Below are positions 11,245-22,279 of a DNA stretch of 64,000 nt, one piece after another. The stretch's first letter is position 1, and each line of letters begins with the position of its first letter. The stretch lies in NCBI GenBank assembly GCA_024704765.1, contig JAKMXF010000222.1, forward strand, positions 1,430,400 through 1,494,399. Direction: 5' to 3'. A program made the translations under genes and the position numbers. Source of the stretch: Oopsacas minuta (lineage: Eukaryota > Porifera > Hexactinellida > Lyssacinosida > Leucopsacidae). The notes beneath the pieces are model-generated. The model did not search any database, was not told where the DNA came from, and saw only the letters and a list, made by a program, of their open reading frames with translations.

Positions 11245-11728
11245 TCTATATTATTAAATCTCAATTGTTGTCTGTTTGTTTGTCCGTTGTCAAGGAAAGG
11301 ATTTATGGTATGCAATTTTGAAATTGTCGCATAACTATGTATTTATCGTGTTTATCAAGGAAGTAAATAGAATTCAATAAAACTTCACTAAATATATCGA
11401 ACATGCGGAATCCGATTTTCACACTTTTGGATTAATCATATGTAAATTTATTGTTGATTTTATGTATATAAAGTAAACAAATTAGCCAAATCTCAATATA
11501 TACGTACAGGCTTGCTCTAAACGGCTACCCAGAGGTACATAAAGTAAATTTCAAAATTGAGGAAGAATCATACTTTCAACGACGATACGGGGGTAATCGA
11601 GTCTGCTGAGTCTGAATATCGTAAACAACATCAATATCGTTCAATCTCGATTGTTGTTTGTCCGTTGAATACCTCGAGGCGCAATGCGCCGAGTTCATCG
11701 CGAAGCCACGAGCCAAAGGCTCGTATTT
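11245..11728 (+). mobile_element. Helitron-like non-autonomous repeat, copy 2
   Basis: It starts with TCTATATTATTAAATCTC preceded by A, which is the expected Helitron 5' TC motif and context. The terminal hairpins GGCGCAATGCGCC, TCGCGAAGCCA (one arm mutated) and CGAGCCAAAGGCTCG end at about 11725. It is about 75 bp shorter than copy 1 because the duplicated internal block is reduced. No clear CTRR follows, so the extreme 3' end is lost or this is a different terminus type. Confidence 0.65.
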
Positions 11729-13035
11729 AATTATATATCACTGATTGATTTAATTTAATATACTTATCTGAATGTAAAGACAATTTGATATGTTTCAGCT
11801 AATTTACTAAATTGAATTAGGAGAGAGGGTAACCCATGGTTTGCCATAAACTATTTCAAATCAGGGACTAGAGCTATAGAGATCAGCAAGTATGCTTCAG
11901 ATCAACGAAATTCCGTCGAGAAATTTTGGTAAAAACAGAAAATTGATTGAAAGTAGGAGCTTAAGTTCTGGAAAACTGGAGGAATGGATATTGGTCGATC
12001 AGATATAAAATTCATTGTCCTTTGATTCTACAGATTTTATAGATTTGTATTCTGTTTTGAATCTCCGCGCCCTCAAAACAGAGGCGCTGAGATTCAAAAT
12101 AGTAGGAATTCATTCTTATATGAAGACAATTTAATTTTGTTTCTAAGTTCAGAGTATGAATATTTCACAACTGAAAATTCTTCGTAGTTCATGCTAAGTT
12201 AAAATAATATATTAATTATTATGAAGAATTACAGTAACGAAATTCTGTCCCCAGCCTCCTGCATGCTCAATTAGATTTTTGTGAAGCTGAAACACTTTTA
12301 AGCTTTGCGTATTAAGACCAGAATGCAGGAATATGTTGTGGTTTCCTACACTCTGATCCCCTCAAATCGGTAATGCCTGGATAATTCCTGAGATAAATAT
12401 ACAGATATACAAAATGAATCAATTTAATTTAATAATTAAATAACCACGTACGAAAATCATAATATACCAAAAAGAATAGAAGTACAAAATATTAATAACA
12501 TTGAATTGAATATAACTTACTTTATATTGTGCCGTGAAGCCAGAGCCTATTGCTCTACTGAATGAGATGAAGTGTACAGATTTACTGGGTTTGTTGGTAT
12601 TCTTCCTTTTCAGCAGAATACTTATATAGAACACGTTTGTATCTAGCCACTAGCACCTACACAATGAATTATATATTACGTTAGAATATCTATTTATAGA
12701 ACGGGAAATACTTAGGGATTACTTTTATTAATAACTATGATGAAATATTATTATTAGTCTTAAAATTACCTCTTACAACATTTTGCATAATAATTTGATA
12801 ATTCAATAAAGGGATTCCTTATATGTCGGCTAGCCGACAAATAAGGAATTATGGCCGATATATAAGGGTTTAACCGACATATAAGGATAAGGACTATATA
12901 AGGATTTATAAGGATTTATAAGGAACATATAATGATTATTATAAGGAATGTTATATTGCTACACTAGAGAAAGTATCTACATATATGTGCATATCTCTAA
13001 TGACAACTATCACACTGTGACAAAGTACCAAATTT

Positions 13036-14787
13036 TCATTTGTATTTATCTGTATTCCTTTTCTTCGTCCTAACATCGTTAAAGCTCAGTTTCCTTGTAT
13101 TGGAAGGGCGCCCTTTGGATCGAACACGTCTAGGATTTAGGATTGTTGCGATACTTGGAATAATTGCTCCACTTTCCTGTGGTATAGGTCTTAGCAATTG
13201 GTCCATTTCGGCTAATTTACCTCTCATAAGCGAAAAAGTTGAATGGTCAAGTGATGCAAGATGAGTAATGTTTTTAAATTCTGTTGTTAGCACGTTATAC
13301 CTTTCGTCTTTCGTTAGGATAGGATTATTTTGATCATTTTCTGTAATTATATTACATTGTGACTACCAATACAGTATAGCTATTAAAATTGTGATCTGCT
13401 TGATTCTCTATCCATTATGAGACGATATATTAATAGTTGAAAGAACACAAGGACACAACGTGAATAATTTGGCGAGTCATTACGTAATTCTGATATAACC
13501 GAGTGCGGTTGCAAAAATATCTGTGCTGTATCGAATGGCTGCTTACCTTCCAGAAATCGACTATAGCTTTGTCGTGTATATTCGTTATTTTCTCGTGATG
13601 ATAAACAATAAGCATGTGACGACATGTTAAACCCCATGATGATGGGAATAAGCATGTGCAAGATGTCAACGTTGTCTTACGGCTGGACTTAGCAAAAACC
13701 TTCGATAACCCGAGGTCCATAGATGTTAATTTCTCCTTGTTGGTACCTCCCGAAAATCCTTCTCTTTCAACTAGAATAAAGACAAAATACGAATTTGAAT
13801 TAGCATAAATTATTATACGTACACTCGGACCTCTTATCTGGACTCCGATATCCGGGTACCTCCCTCTACCGGGCACCATTTTTCCAAAAGGATTGAAATT
13901 GATTCGACCATTTTCCATTTTCAGTAAATATTCCTTATAGTAGAGCTGTTGTACTCGTACTTCATATCTAGCACGTTTCTTTGTAACTACAAACCGTCTT
14001 AACAGCCATATCCGTCCATATCGATATTTATCCTATTGATTATAATTGGATCCAGAGTTGGAATCGGGGTCGGGTTTTTCGGGTCCGGTTCTGAAAAGTG
14101 GACCCGATTCCAACTGATTGGCTCTCCCATAGAGTTAATGTTATTTCTCAGATTCGGGAAAATTCTGACTTCCGGGCACCCTACGGTCCGGCACTACCCG
14201 GATAAGAGAGGTTCGAGTGTACTATATTATTACAACTTCTCCCTTACCTGAGTCTCTGACAATAGAGTTAACTTCATAAATCTTTCTTCGCCAACGTTAA
14301 ATATGGCATCAACACTATATTGCATGCACTGATTAATTTGTGCATTTACAATCGCCAGTGCAAATGGTGTTAACTTAAGGTTTCGTTCTATCGGATGTTT
14401 AGATGAGTATGTAGCCACTTTAAGCGCTAACGGGGTTGCACGTATTTCATTTTGTTCTGAAAGGGTCTTCCTATTTTCATCGATTTTATTCGCGAGATGT
14501 GTAAGAAGAGTATGTGCATTTAAAAACTGTTTGATCGTTGAGTGAATGGATTCTGGACGTTGTGTGGAATGAGCACCCAACGTGAGGTGTTGCCAGGTTC
14601 ATCGTGATGCCCATTGAATTCTCTTGTCATATAATACAAGTAAAAAAGTTGAGCAGAATGGAATCATTTCAGTTGGATGTTCGATTTCATTGTATCCACT
14701 TAGAGAACATGAATTCAAATCGAGGAAATAATTTTGTAAAGCGATACCTGCAAAATATTCATCGGATTGATCGCTTGGTTCAGCCAT
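13036..14787 (-). pseudogene. MULE transposase pseudogene (FAR1/SWIM type)
   Basis: From 5' to 3' (decreasing coordinates): a possible first exon MAEPSDQSDEYFAG at 14787; then YDKRIQWASR, an in-frame TGA, and TWQHLTLGAHSTQRPESIHS, typical of the stretch after the MULE catalytic core. Next comes the SWIM zinc finger CTCLFPSSWGLTCRHM (CxC...CxH), and a tail ending LNPRRVRSKGRPSNTRK. Defects: the TGA near 14595, a frame change near 13615 just after the SWIM motif, and a MITE at 13820-14222 in a possible intron whose donor CAG/GTAAGG and acceptor TTCTAG do not join in phase. The DDE catalytic region is missing, so the copy is internally deleted and cannot be active by itself. Confidence 0.8.
13820..14222. 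mobile_element. MITE nested in the MULE, about 403 bp
   Basis: Ends are inverted repeats: TACACTCGGACCTCTTATCT at the left and, reverse complemented, TACACTCGAACCTCTCTTAT at the right. Subterminal CCGGGTACC and CCGGGCACC blocks follow. Inside, GTTGGAATCGGG at about 14055 and CCCGATTCCAAC at about 14107 form a 12-bp perfect inverted repeat. The ends resemble the pogo-like MITEs elsewhere in the window. It lies between two blocks of the MULE transposase. Confidence 0.65.
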
Positions 14788-15348
14788 GATAAATAGCTAC
14801 GTTGTTTAATTCGCACAAATATAATACATATTATCCGTAGATGGTAGGACTGAGTTACTGTGTCTCAATCAGAAATTGACCTTTTTGAACCCGAAATTCA
14901 ACCAAAATTGCCAAATTTCAGCCCTTTTCGGACTAAAAATCTCCAAAAAGGCTTAGTCCGTATACAGTTTTAATTAATCAAGTATAATACGTAAAACTTG
15001 TCAATTTGGGGCATATTAGACGTATAAAATCGCTAAACTATGATAAAATGTGAATCATTCAGTTGTCGGAACAAAATCTATCATACAAATTAAAATAAGT
15101 GCAACAATATTTTCATACTTTTGTATGTTAGAAATATACGTTTTTCCCTTCAGGATTACCACGATTTTGATTAATACGAATTATTATGCATATATGGAGA
15201 AATTCGAGGCAATTTATACGAAGTTAGAAAAATTCCTTATTTGTCGGTTAAATCCTTATATGTCGGCTAGCCGACATATAAGTAATCCCTTCAATAAAAT
15301 TAAGAGTCATATTACGTCACAAGTTATATTCCATACCAATTAGCGAAT

Positions 15349-15756
15349 ATGACAAATGTAGCACTTCTTCAGAAGGGAGCACGTATACCTCTATGTACTG
15401 CAAATAATGAAGAACATCCAGCAGCTAATATACTGGATGGAAATAACAGTACTTTCTGGTTATCAACTGGACTCTTCCCACAGGAGATAATAATATCCTT
15501 GTCACAGTCCTCACTAGTAACTTCAATCAGTATCTTATGTTCCCATGTCAAGGAGCTCCTCATAGAAAAGAGTGTGAATGAAGATGCAGGCGACCTAGAA
15601 AATCTGTTACGTAGTGAACTCGAGTTCCAGGAGACCTTACAGAAACAAGAGTTCAAGTTATCTAGTCCTACACTTATCCGTCACATCAAGTTGATAATAC
15701 AATCTGGATACGATCATTTTGTGTCTATTAATAGTGTAACTGTAGTGACTAGTTAG
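15349..15756 (+). CDS. IFT25: Intraflagellar transport protein 25 (IFT25/HSPB11)
   Basis: A single exon of 135 residues. IFT25 is a subunit of the IFT-B complex that pairs with IFT27 and moves cargo in cilia. The small beta-sandwich (discoidin/F5-8 C-like) is recognisable: HPAANILDGNNSTFWLSTGL, then FPQEIIISL, then the C-terminal TLIRHIKLIIQSGYDHFVSI. In human IFT25 the same places read HPPENIIDGN, TTGMFPQEFII and FDHFASVHSVS. The length is close to the usual 144. The ATG follows an AG (CCAATTAG) by five bases. It starts only 51 bp right of the MULE's duplication, so the transposon sits in or next to its promoter. It is divergent from the MULE and convergent with TRMT2A. Confidence 0.93.
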   Translation: MTNVALLQKGARIPLCTANNEEHPAANILDGNNSTFWLSTGLFPQEIIISLSQSSLVTSISILCSHVKELLIEKSVNEDAGDLENLLRSELEFQETLQKQEFKLSSPTLIRHIKLIIQSGYDHFVSINSVTVVTS

Positions 15757-15831
15757 ACACTGCATATGTTAATCATTATTATATTATATTCATCCAACTG
15801 CAGCTGATTCTATTCAATTCACTGATCATTG

Positions 15832-15837
15832 AATAAA
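15832..15837 (+). terminator. Polyadenylation signal of IFT25
   Basis: AATAAA lies 76 bp after the IFT25 stop codon, in the right strand and distance for 3'-end formation. Confidence 0.6.
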
Positions 15838-15964
15838 TTGAAAATATGCTTAGTATAGTTTTGAGTCTTATTCGTAGCAACATAGGCAACCCCTTTAGCA
15901 TCGTAAATCGTGGGGTTTTGGGATTTGTGATGTTTATTGGGAGCAAGTAAATACCTAACAGTAA

Positions 15965-16388
15965 CAGTAGACCCTCGATTATCCGAATAGCTGGAAGGGC
16001 ATTTAGTTTGAGAAATTGTTAAATTTCATCTCAACAGGAACAGGGAGCTTTATACTACTTTAGTACTTGGTTTCGGATTATGTGATCATTTTAGAACCAT
16101 CGATACTATTAAAACGCAATTATGCATATAACACTATAAAGTTTAGCCTCTATACTTAAGCTAACCTGGAGTAATAAGCTGTCGCATAGCGACCTAGCAA
16201 ACGAAGCGCGGTAGTATTGTAATAAATAATAAATATGCAGTCAAATGTTTCAAATTACAAATTTCCCCAACTTCATCTATCACTGATCTGAGCTGTGAAT
16301 TTCCTATAGGAAATACATTATTTCAGTTATCCTAACAACAAAATTGAAAGTATATGACGAAAGTGTTCGGATAATCGAGGGTGTATTG
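15965..16388. mobile_element. Pogo-like MITE, 424 bp
   Basis: Left end CAGTAGACCCTCGATTATCC; right end, reverse complemented, CAATACACCCTCGATTATCC: about 21 bp with two mismatches. The inside contains a hairpin GTCGCATAGCGAC followed directly by CTAG (about 16184-16200). No protein is encoded. It lies between IFT25 and TRMT2A. Confidence 0.72.
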
Positions 16389-16803
16389 TAGCGAGTAACT
16401 ACATATATATTTCTGTATTTCTTTGCATATGCAAATTGAGCTTTATTATTTAGCATTCTGTTTCTATTGCAAGGCCAATTTAAACTTCCATCCACTTACA
16501 CTTTCGCATAAGTCAGTGTTCCCGTTTGCGCTTTATCTAATATGTGTAGTTCATTAGATGATGCGCTTAACATTATTTCTAAAACCGTCATTTGCCAATT
16601 ATCACCGCTTTACAAGAATCGTGTGTGTAAATTGGAGCAGATTACAAACACTATAATTATTATTGTTGGTTTGGCAAATTCATAAAATAGCCTGTACCGT
16701 GAGCCTTGCACTTATAATTATTTCTAAATTAGCTGGTAATATTAATTAATACATAAATGAATAATAATAAATATTCATTAATTTCATTAATAATGTAAAT
16801 TAA

Positions 16804-18752
16804 CTAAACAATATGATCATAACATAATACGAGTTCACAGTGTAACGTGTGTGGGAACAAATCTACAGGAATACCTCTAGCGGGACGGAAAGGCTGTCCT
16901 GTCATACGAGTACTAGCAGGTCTACATATATCTACCAGATTCTGACTAGCTTTTGACACGCTACAAGCTAGATATATTAATCTCTTTACATTTTTTGCTT
17001 TCCTCAGTGTACGTATAACAGAGGATGGTACACCGGCACGAGGAGGATCTAACACAGCTATAACTTGTTTGGTATTTATATATATCTCATCCAGTAGATC
17101 AAGTTTATGCTCTACAGCTCCACAGATGAACTCTGTATTTACAATATTGTTCTGCTTTGCGTTATCTTTTGCATCTTCTATTGCTTCTTGGCTGATCTCT
17201 ATTCCTATAACTTTATCTACGTGACTAGCTAGACAGAGACCTATAGTACCAGCTCCACAACACAGGTCCAGTAGTACTGTGTGTTCTCCTGACGGGACAT
17301 TCTGGAGGATTACGTCATACAGTAACTCTGCAGCTTGTGTATTCACCTGTATAACATGTAATCAATTACAGCAGCGGTTCCAAACCTTTTCGCCTGTGGA
17401 CAGTGGGCCCCTATACCAATTTTAACACATGCTGTGTACATACACCCTGCTGTCGTCCGTGGACCACCAAGGGGTCCATGGACCCCAGTTTGAGAACTGC
17501 TGACCTGCATTATAGAATGATAGACAGATTGAAATACCTGGAAGAAAGCATTAGGAGAAATAGAGAACTGAACTCCTAGTAGTTTCTCACTCAATTTCGT
17601 GTCTCCTCTCAACAGCTCCATCTCTCCAGACCTGCCTCCTATACTCATAGACTCACACAGCTGATAGTAAACTGAGCTTATCCTGAGTTCAGGACGGGCT
17701 GTTGAGTACAGATGTTGACACAAATTATCACATTCCTCTCTCACTTGTTCTCGACTCAGACCTTGTGTGTGTATCTGTATTATAACCATATGTTCTTGTG
17801 CTTGATTGCTTCTCACTGTAATCTTATAAATTAATAAGTAATCATAAAATTTCCTAAATATAATCAAATCAGTTTGAAATATTCAATAACTGTAAAATTA
17901 AGAACATTCCATTACCTGTTTCCAATTGCCACTGTGATTTCTTGGATCGAATACTTCTAATTTAGAATTAAGTATAAACTGATTACATATTTCTACCAGT
18001 CTTAACACATCCTTAGGAATATGTATACAGCCGTGTGGAGGAGCTACTGTCCAACTGCCCTCCTTATACGCCCCCAATCTGAAGCCCAGGCAGCGCCTCC
18101 CGTCTAGATATGTACCGCATGTAAACTCGCTCTTATTTCTGTATCCTAATATGATTGGGGATGCTATGATGTCACTCAAAGGACAGTACTGTGTATTGCA
18201 AGCAGCTGATGTGATCAGCTGTTGCTGGATCTTATTCAGACTCTTCTTCACTTCAGTTAGCTTTCTCTTCAGCTGTTCCTGATAAGATACATCCCACAGA
18301 GGTGTCACGGCCCGTAACATGCTATCAGTCTGCTCCTCTTTGCTAGGAACAGGAAGAGGCTGATCAGCTGATATAGGAGGAGGTTTCATATAAATAGGAT
18401 CTGTGCGTGGTCTAGCTGGTTTAAGAATTAATTTCTGTCCTTTCAACACCTCCCCATTAACCCTTTCTATAGCCAGCTGTTTTTCCTCAGAGGTCTGAAA
18501 AGTCGCGAATGCGAAGGACTCCTTGGGACGAGACCGCACAATCTTAATTTTGATAGGTGTCAACTTGTATCGATTGAAAAATAACTTGAGTTGTGCATAA
18601 CCGCAGAATCGAGGTATATTTTTAATTTCTACTTTGTTTACCTCAGAAGTGAACTCATCTCTCTCAGTATACGAGTACATATCATCTGTTACTGCAGTAC
18701 AGGTCTGGATAGGGAGCTGATCACTATCCTCAGATGGAGCACATGATGCCAT
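16804..18752 (-). CDS. TRMT2A: tRNA (uracil-5-)-methyltransferase homolog A
   Basis: Three exons: 18752-17916, 17822-17538 and 17346-16804, giving about 554 residues. It makes 5-methyluridine at position 54 of tRNA using S-adenosylmethionine. Exon 1 has an RRM (VEIKNIPRFCGYAQLKLFF, then FAFATFQTSEE) and a coiled-coil segment. Exons 2-3 carry the TrmA fold: ISPNAFFQ/VNTQAAELLYDV across the junction, SAM site LLDLCCGAGTIGLCLA, VIGIEISQEAIEDA, LDPPRAGVPS, and the catalytic cysteine in LIYLACSVSKAS. The last motif normally reads SCNP; here Asn is Ser. Intron 1 acceptor is read as TTTATAAG/ATTACAG, which keeps phase (KQ/ITVRSN). Intron 2 carries a hAT-type MITE. The domain order fits TRMT2A better than TRMT2B because of the RRM. 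Confidence 0.92.
17372..17502. mobile_element. hAT-like MITE in TRMT2A intron 2
   Basis: Ends CAGCGGTTCCAAACC and, reverse complemented, CAGCAGTTCTCAAACTGG: the common hAT-type CAG-x-GGTTC-CAAAC terminus. The body shares CTATACCAATTTTAACACAT with 20688-20816. I see no clear 8-bp duplication. Confidence 0.7.
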
Positions 18753-19282
18753 TTATATCTATATACCCTACGTACAATCTAGTTCTTACAGCTATATGCC
18801 GTATTTACTCGAATACTTGTAGCCGGTGTGATTATTACCTACCCTCAGGAGCCAACTACCATCCTAGGAAATGCTACAGTTGCTTATAAGTGCTCATGCA
18901 CTCTTACTTTATGTAAAGTAAAGTAACAGTGGATAACAAATATCCAGTGTGTGCTATTACTCGGGGTAGGCCGGTAGGGGCTACTATTCTAGTAAACACG
19001 GTACATCAGTTCAAACCTCAAACTGAAATGCAAAATTTGCACGTTTGTCTTTTTACCTACAATAATATAATAATACTCGTATAAGTACAGTGTACCTTTC
19101 AGGCTCGGAAATGTTCCCTGTCCCTGTTTAGATTATTATATGGAGGGAAATGTCGACTTTACCGTTGCAACACCGCCTAGCCAAAAGACCGATTAATTAT
19201 CTATACTGTAAAACACAACGAAATAATGAATTCATAATTCTTCTCTTCGAACATAATAATAAATAACAAATAGAAATGCTAG
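18753..19282. other. Intergenic between TRMT2A start and SLC13 stop
   Basis: Holds the TRMT2A promoter region and the SLC13 3' untranslated region (both genes minus strand). Nothing else is recognised. Confidence 0.5.
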
Positions 19283-21906
19283 CTAGCAAACTGTTTGATT
19301 AGTAATATTAAAACTAGTGATATTATAGTAGTCAGGGAAAGATAGCAGATTGAAGATAGGTAGCCCTAATGTGTTAGTGAATATAATCAGAATACTCATA
19401 CATACTATATTCATACCGAATCCTGTTAACAGCATGTCTACTATACGTAGATGACCGTAAGCGTACACAATAGCATTTGGGGGCGTGGCTACTGGAAACA
19501 TGAAGGCATAAGAGGTAGCTATAGTGCTAGGCACCATCAAGTATAGCGGGTTAACACCAATACTCAATGACAAGCTATGGAGGATAGGAAGTAGTAGAGT
19601 AATTGTAGATACATTGGAGATAACCTCAGTACCAAATGTAGTTAGTATTATTATACTAGTGCTGAGTAGGAATGGATGTAGATTACCGAGTCCATGTAAG
19701 TTAACAGCTATACAATTAGTGAGTCCAGATACCTGTGATACATACGCTATAGCGAATCCACTCCCTAGGAGCAGGACAACACCCCAGGGCAGCTTGGTCT
19801 GGACAGTGTCCCAATCTAGCAGTCGCTCATACGTTCCAGTTGTTCCATCTTGTTTCCATGGTAGTTTCGCTGGCAGTAAGAATAACAGAAATGCAAAGAA
19901 TATAGCAACAGAGGAATTAGTTAGATATCCTCTGGGGTGTTCCTCATCTGAAAAGAGACTAGACCAACCAGGAAAAAGCTGTGGAGCTCTCAGTAACCAG
20001 AGAAGTATCAGCAATATCATCAATAAAATCAGCATTATTTGTGCGTAGCTAATAGGCCCCAATTTCTTATAATGTTCCCGAACAACTTCTCTCATTCGTT
20101 TGCTCTCCACGCGATACATTGTCTTGTTACAACATACATGTCTGCAAGTAAACAGACAGTCATCACAGAATATGCCAGACAGGTACATCCATGCAAATAC
20201 TAGTGCTGTGGCTGCACAAGGAAATGAGAATATAAACCAGCGTCCCCAATCTATAGGAGGAGCTTGTGGGAAGTTTGAGTTAAAATAACCGCTCAGGACA
20301 ATGTTAGGTCCTGTGCCTATGAGAGTAGCAGTTCCTCCTATATTAGCGGAGTATGCTATTCCTAGCATTAATGCCTTGCAAAACCTGAGATAAGAAGTTG
20401 TGTGATATTTCTCTTCTGAATTGGTGATAAGTTCTGTTCCTGGATCTGTACTCTCTTCTTCGTCTACATCTGAGGTTGTTAAGATACTGATCTAAGAGTC
20501 AGAGTAGTTATAAATAGGCTGAAAGACACTTATCTATACTCAGTATTTTAGTTTGTAATTATTATATGATATTTTTTCTTTGCATTATATTTTGAACTGT
20601 AGACAGAGATGTCAAACAATTAATTTTATTGGGTAGACGAAATGTTACATAGTGAGTCTGTGACATGGACTCAAAGGTGATTTAGAGCAGAGGTTCCCAA
20701 CTGTACACTATACCAATATAACACATCGTGTGAACCCCTCCCATAGACTGCAATTCAAATTTTGAGATCCTGTAGACCCCTGCTGTCGTTTGTGGATCCC
20801 ATGCTGGGAACAGCTGGTTTATAGTTCATAAAGAGAGCTAGATCTAACCTGTTCGGTATCCTTAGAATTCCCACTTACTGTAAACTTAACAGGTGTATCC
20901 TTAGCATCAAACAGGAAGCTATTCTTCACTTCCTGCTTGAGACTGAGTAACACTGCCTGAGCTATAGGAACCATGAAAGCAGTAACAGCAGTGTTACTTA
21001 TCCACATGGATAAGAACCCAGTTACTAACATAAATCCTAGTAATAGCCTTCTAGGTTGAGAGCCGAATAGAAGCAGTGCTGAGAAAGCAATCCGCTTGTG
21101 GAGATTCCATTTCTCTACTGAAACTGCTATTATCAGTCCTCCTAGATAGAGGAGATTGTTTTCTGTAAAATACTTCTGAGAAATAGAATTGGTATCTGCC
21201 AGCTAAAATGTAAGTAATGGCATAATACGGTATAAGAGACTCTTGATTATCAACATTTTAGTATATGAAATATTAAATAACTTCCCCTAATTTACGGATA
21301 GATCTTCTAAATTGTTCGTTATAAAGGTGCAATGGTTCCTCATTTTCATAGGTTCCCCTTTCGGAATATATTGGACTGAAACAATCTATATCACCTGACC
21401 TTTGACATGACATGACCTATTACAAGTAATTGAGTACAAAAAGTACTAGTGAGGGAACCGCACAGAAAATATAGTAGATACAGTACTTAGAATATCTTTA
21501 TACGTATGCCAGGGACGATGAATATGTGCACCCCTTTATCCGGAATTTAGTATTAACCGTGTTTTTCAAAGCTAGTTACACTAATGATCACTATTATGTC
21601 CCTGGTAATATACTAGTTACTACTTATGAATTATAGTAGAAACTCTTTAAATAATAGTTATTGAAAACGACTCACATTCAGAATAGGAAATATAAACACA
21701 GGCAGGAGAGCTGTAGCAGCCAGAGGAGCAACATCACCTACCCAATATGTACCAATTATCAAAATACCATAAGCTGCTTTTGCTGGATTAGAGCCTGACA
21801 CTATCAGGAGAGGTGAGTACACGAGAGGAGCCAGCAATATAACTGCTGATTTCCACCAGATTCTAGTCAGGGTAAGGATATATCTGAGAACAGATCTCTT
21901 ATTCAT
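19283..21906 (-). CDS. SLC13-family sodium/dicarboxylate or sulfate cotransporter
   Basis: Three exons: 21906-21676, 21202-20849 and 20491-19283, joining in phase 0 to about 597 residues, the usual SLC13 size. The family moves di- or tricarboxylates or sulfate with sodium across the plasma membrane. Visible hallmarks: EKWNLHKRIA and the first SNT motif in FLSMWISNTAVTAFMVPIAQ (exon 2); NIGGTATLIGTGPN, the second sodium-site region VISNVSTITLLLPIL, and the signature FMFPVATPPNAIVYAYG (exon 3). The second SNT motif reads SNV. Many hydrophobic segments are present, with a charged loop between exon 2 and the start of exon 3 (DVDEEESTDPGT). Which of SLC13A1-5 is closest cannot be told by eye. A hAT-like MITE sits in intron 2. 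Confidence 0.92.
20688..20816. mobile_element. hAT-like MITE in SLC13 intron 2
   Basis: Ends CAGAGGTTCCCAACTG and, reverse complemented, CAGCTGTTCCCAGCATG. Flanking octamers ATTTAGAG and GTTTATAG agree at 6 of 8 positions, fitting an aged hAT duplication. It is the same family as 17372-17502 in the neighbouring gene. Confidence 0.7.
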
Positions 21907-22078
21907 CTTCTCATTAGTTAGTAGTAGAGGAACGTAGATATATTTATATTAGTTGTATACAGAACTAATCTCCATCTACTACACCGCAAATACAATGATA
22001 CATCAATTATTGAGTGATTACAGTCAACTTTCGTTATTCGAACACAGATATATCAAAATACCCTCTTATATGGAAGTA

Positions 22079-22279
22079 CAGTGAAACCTTTCGTGAATAA
22101 AAAAAACAAGATTAATACGAATTTCCGGATAAGACGAAGAAACATTTACACAAAATCAGGCCAGGTCCATACAACCTACAACGGTTATTCAAATGGTATT
22201 ACTGCAATTAATACGAACTCATGATAAAGCGAGCAAAAAAGTTTGACCGTCCGTTGTTCGTATTAATGAAGTTCCGATG
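22079..22279. mobile_element. Pogo-like MITE, about 200 bp
   Basis: Homologous, in inverted orientation, to 8010-8191: shared GGATAAGACGAA, ACACAAAATCAGG-like and TTAATACGAACTC blocks. Ends CAGTGAAACCTTTCGTGAAT and, reverse complemented, TACATCGGAACTTCATTAAT are more decayed. A further CAGTCAACTTTCGTTATTCG just left, at about 22020, may be the end of another element into which this one is nested. Confidence 0.62.

Larger units (their letters stand above)
6943..12801. other. Gene desert with mobile-element remnants
   Basis: About 5.9 kb with no recognisable coding exon on either strand. Besides the PCF11 upstream region it holds a long inverted-repeat element (about 7140-7875), a pogo-like MITE (8010-8191) and a Helitron-like repeat (11245-11728). 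The stretch 8200-11240 is AT-rich and I see nothing specific in it. An open stretch at 12419-12634 (-) ending at a donor-like GTAAGTTAT could be a stray exon, but its product is not recognised. Confidence 0.55.
12802..15298 (-). mobile_element. Mutator-like element (MULE) with 9-bp target duplication
   Basis: The element spans 12811-15289 (2479 bp). A perfect 9-bp direct repeat, TTCAATAAA, flanks it at 12802-12810 and 15290-15298. The terminal inverted repeats begin GGGATTCCTTATATGTCGGC (left) and, reverse complemented, GGGATTACTTATATGTCGGC (right). Each contains the perfect palindrome TGTCGGCTAGCCGACA, and the left end continues with iterated TATAAGGATTT units (12830-12950). Nine-bp duplications and long inverted repeats are the hallmark of Mutator-type transposons. 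Inside is a broken SWIM-zinc-finger transposase in minus orientation. The intact duplication and alike ends suggest a relatively recent insertion. Confidence 0.88.

Noticed and set aside
12419-12634. Possible exon (minus) ending at a GTAAGTTAT donor
   Set aside because: Product not recognised and no partner exon found; left out of the gene list.
17343-17530. Coding continuation of TRMT2A through 17370-17500
   Set aside because: The open frame there runs through a hAT-like MITE; a donor at 17537 and acceptor at 17347 remove it and restore the FFQ/VNTQAAELLY junction.
20819-20848. Continuation of SLC13 exon 2 to 20819
   Set aside because: A donor CAG/GTTAG at 20849-20848 joins in phase to the exon starting at 20491.
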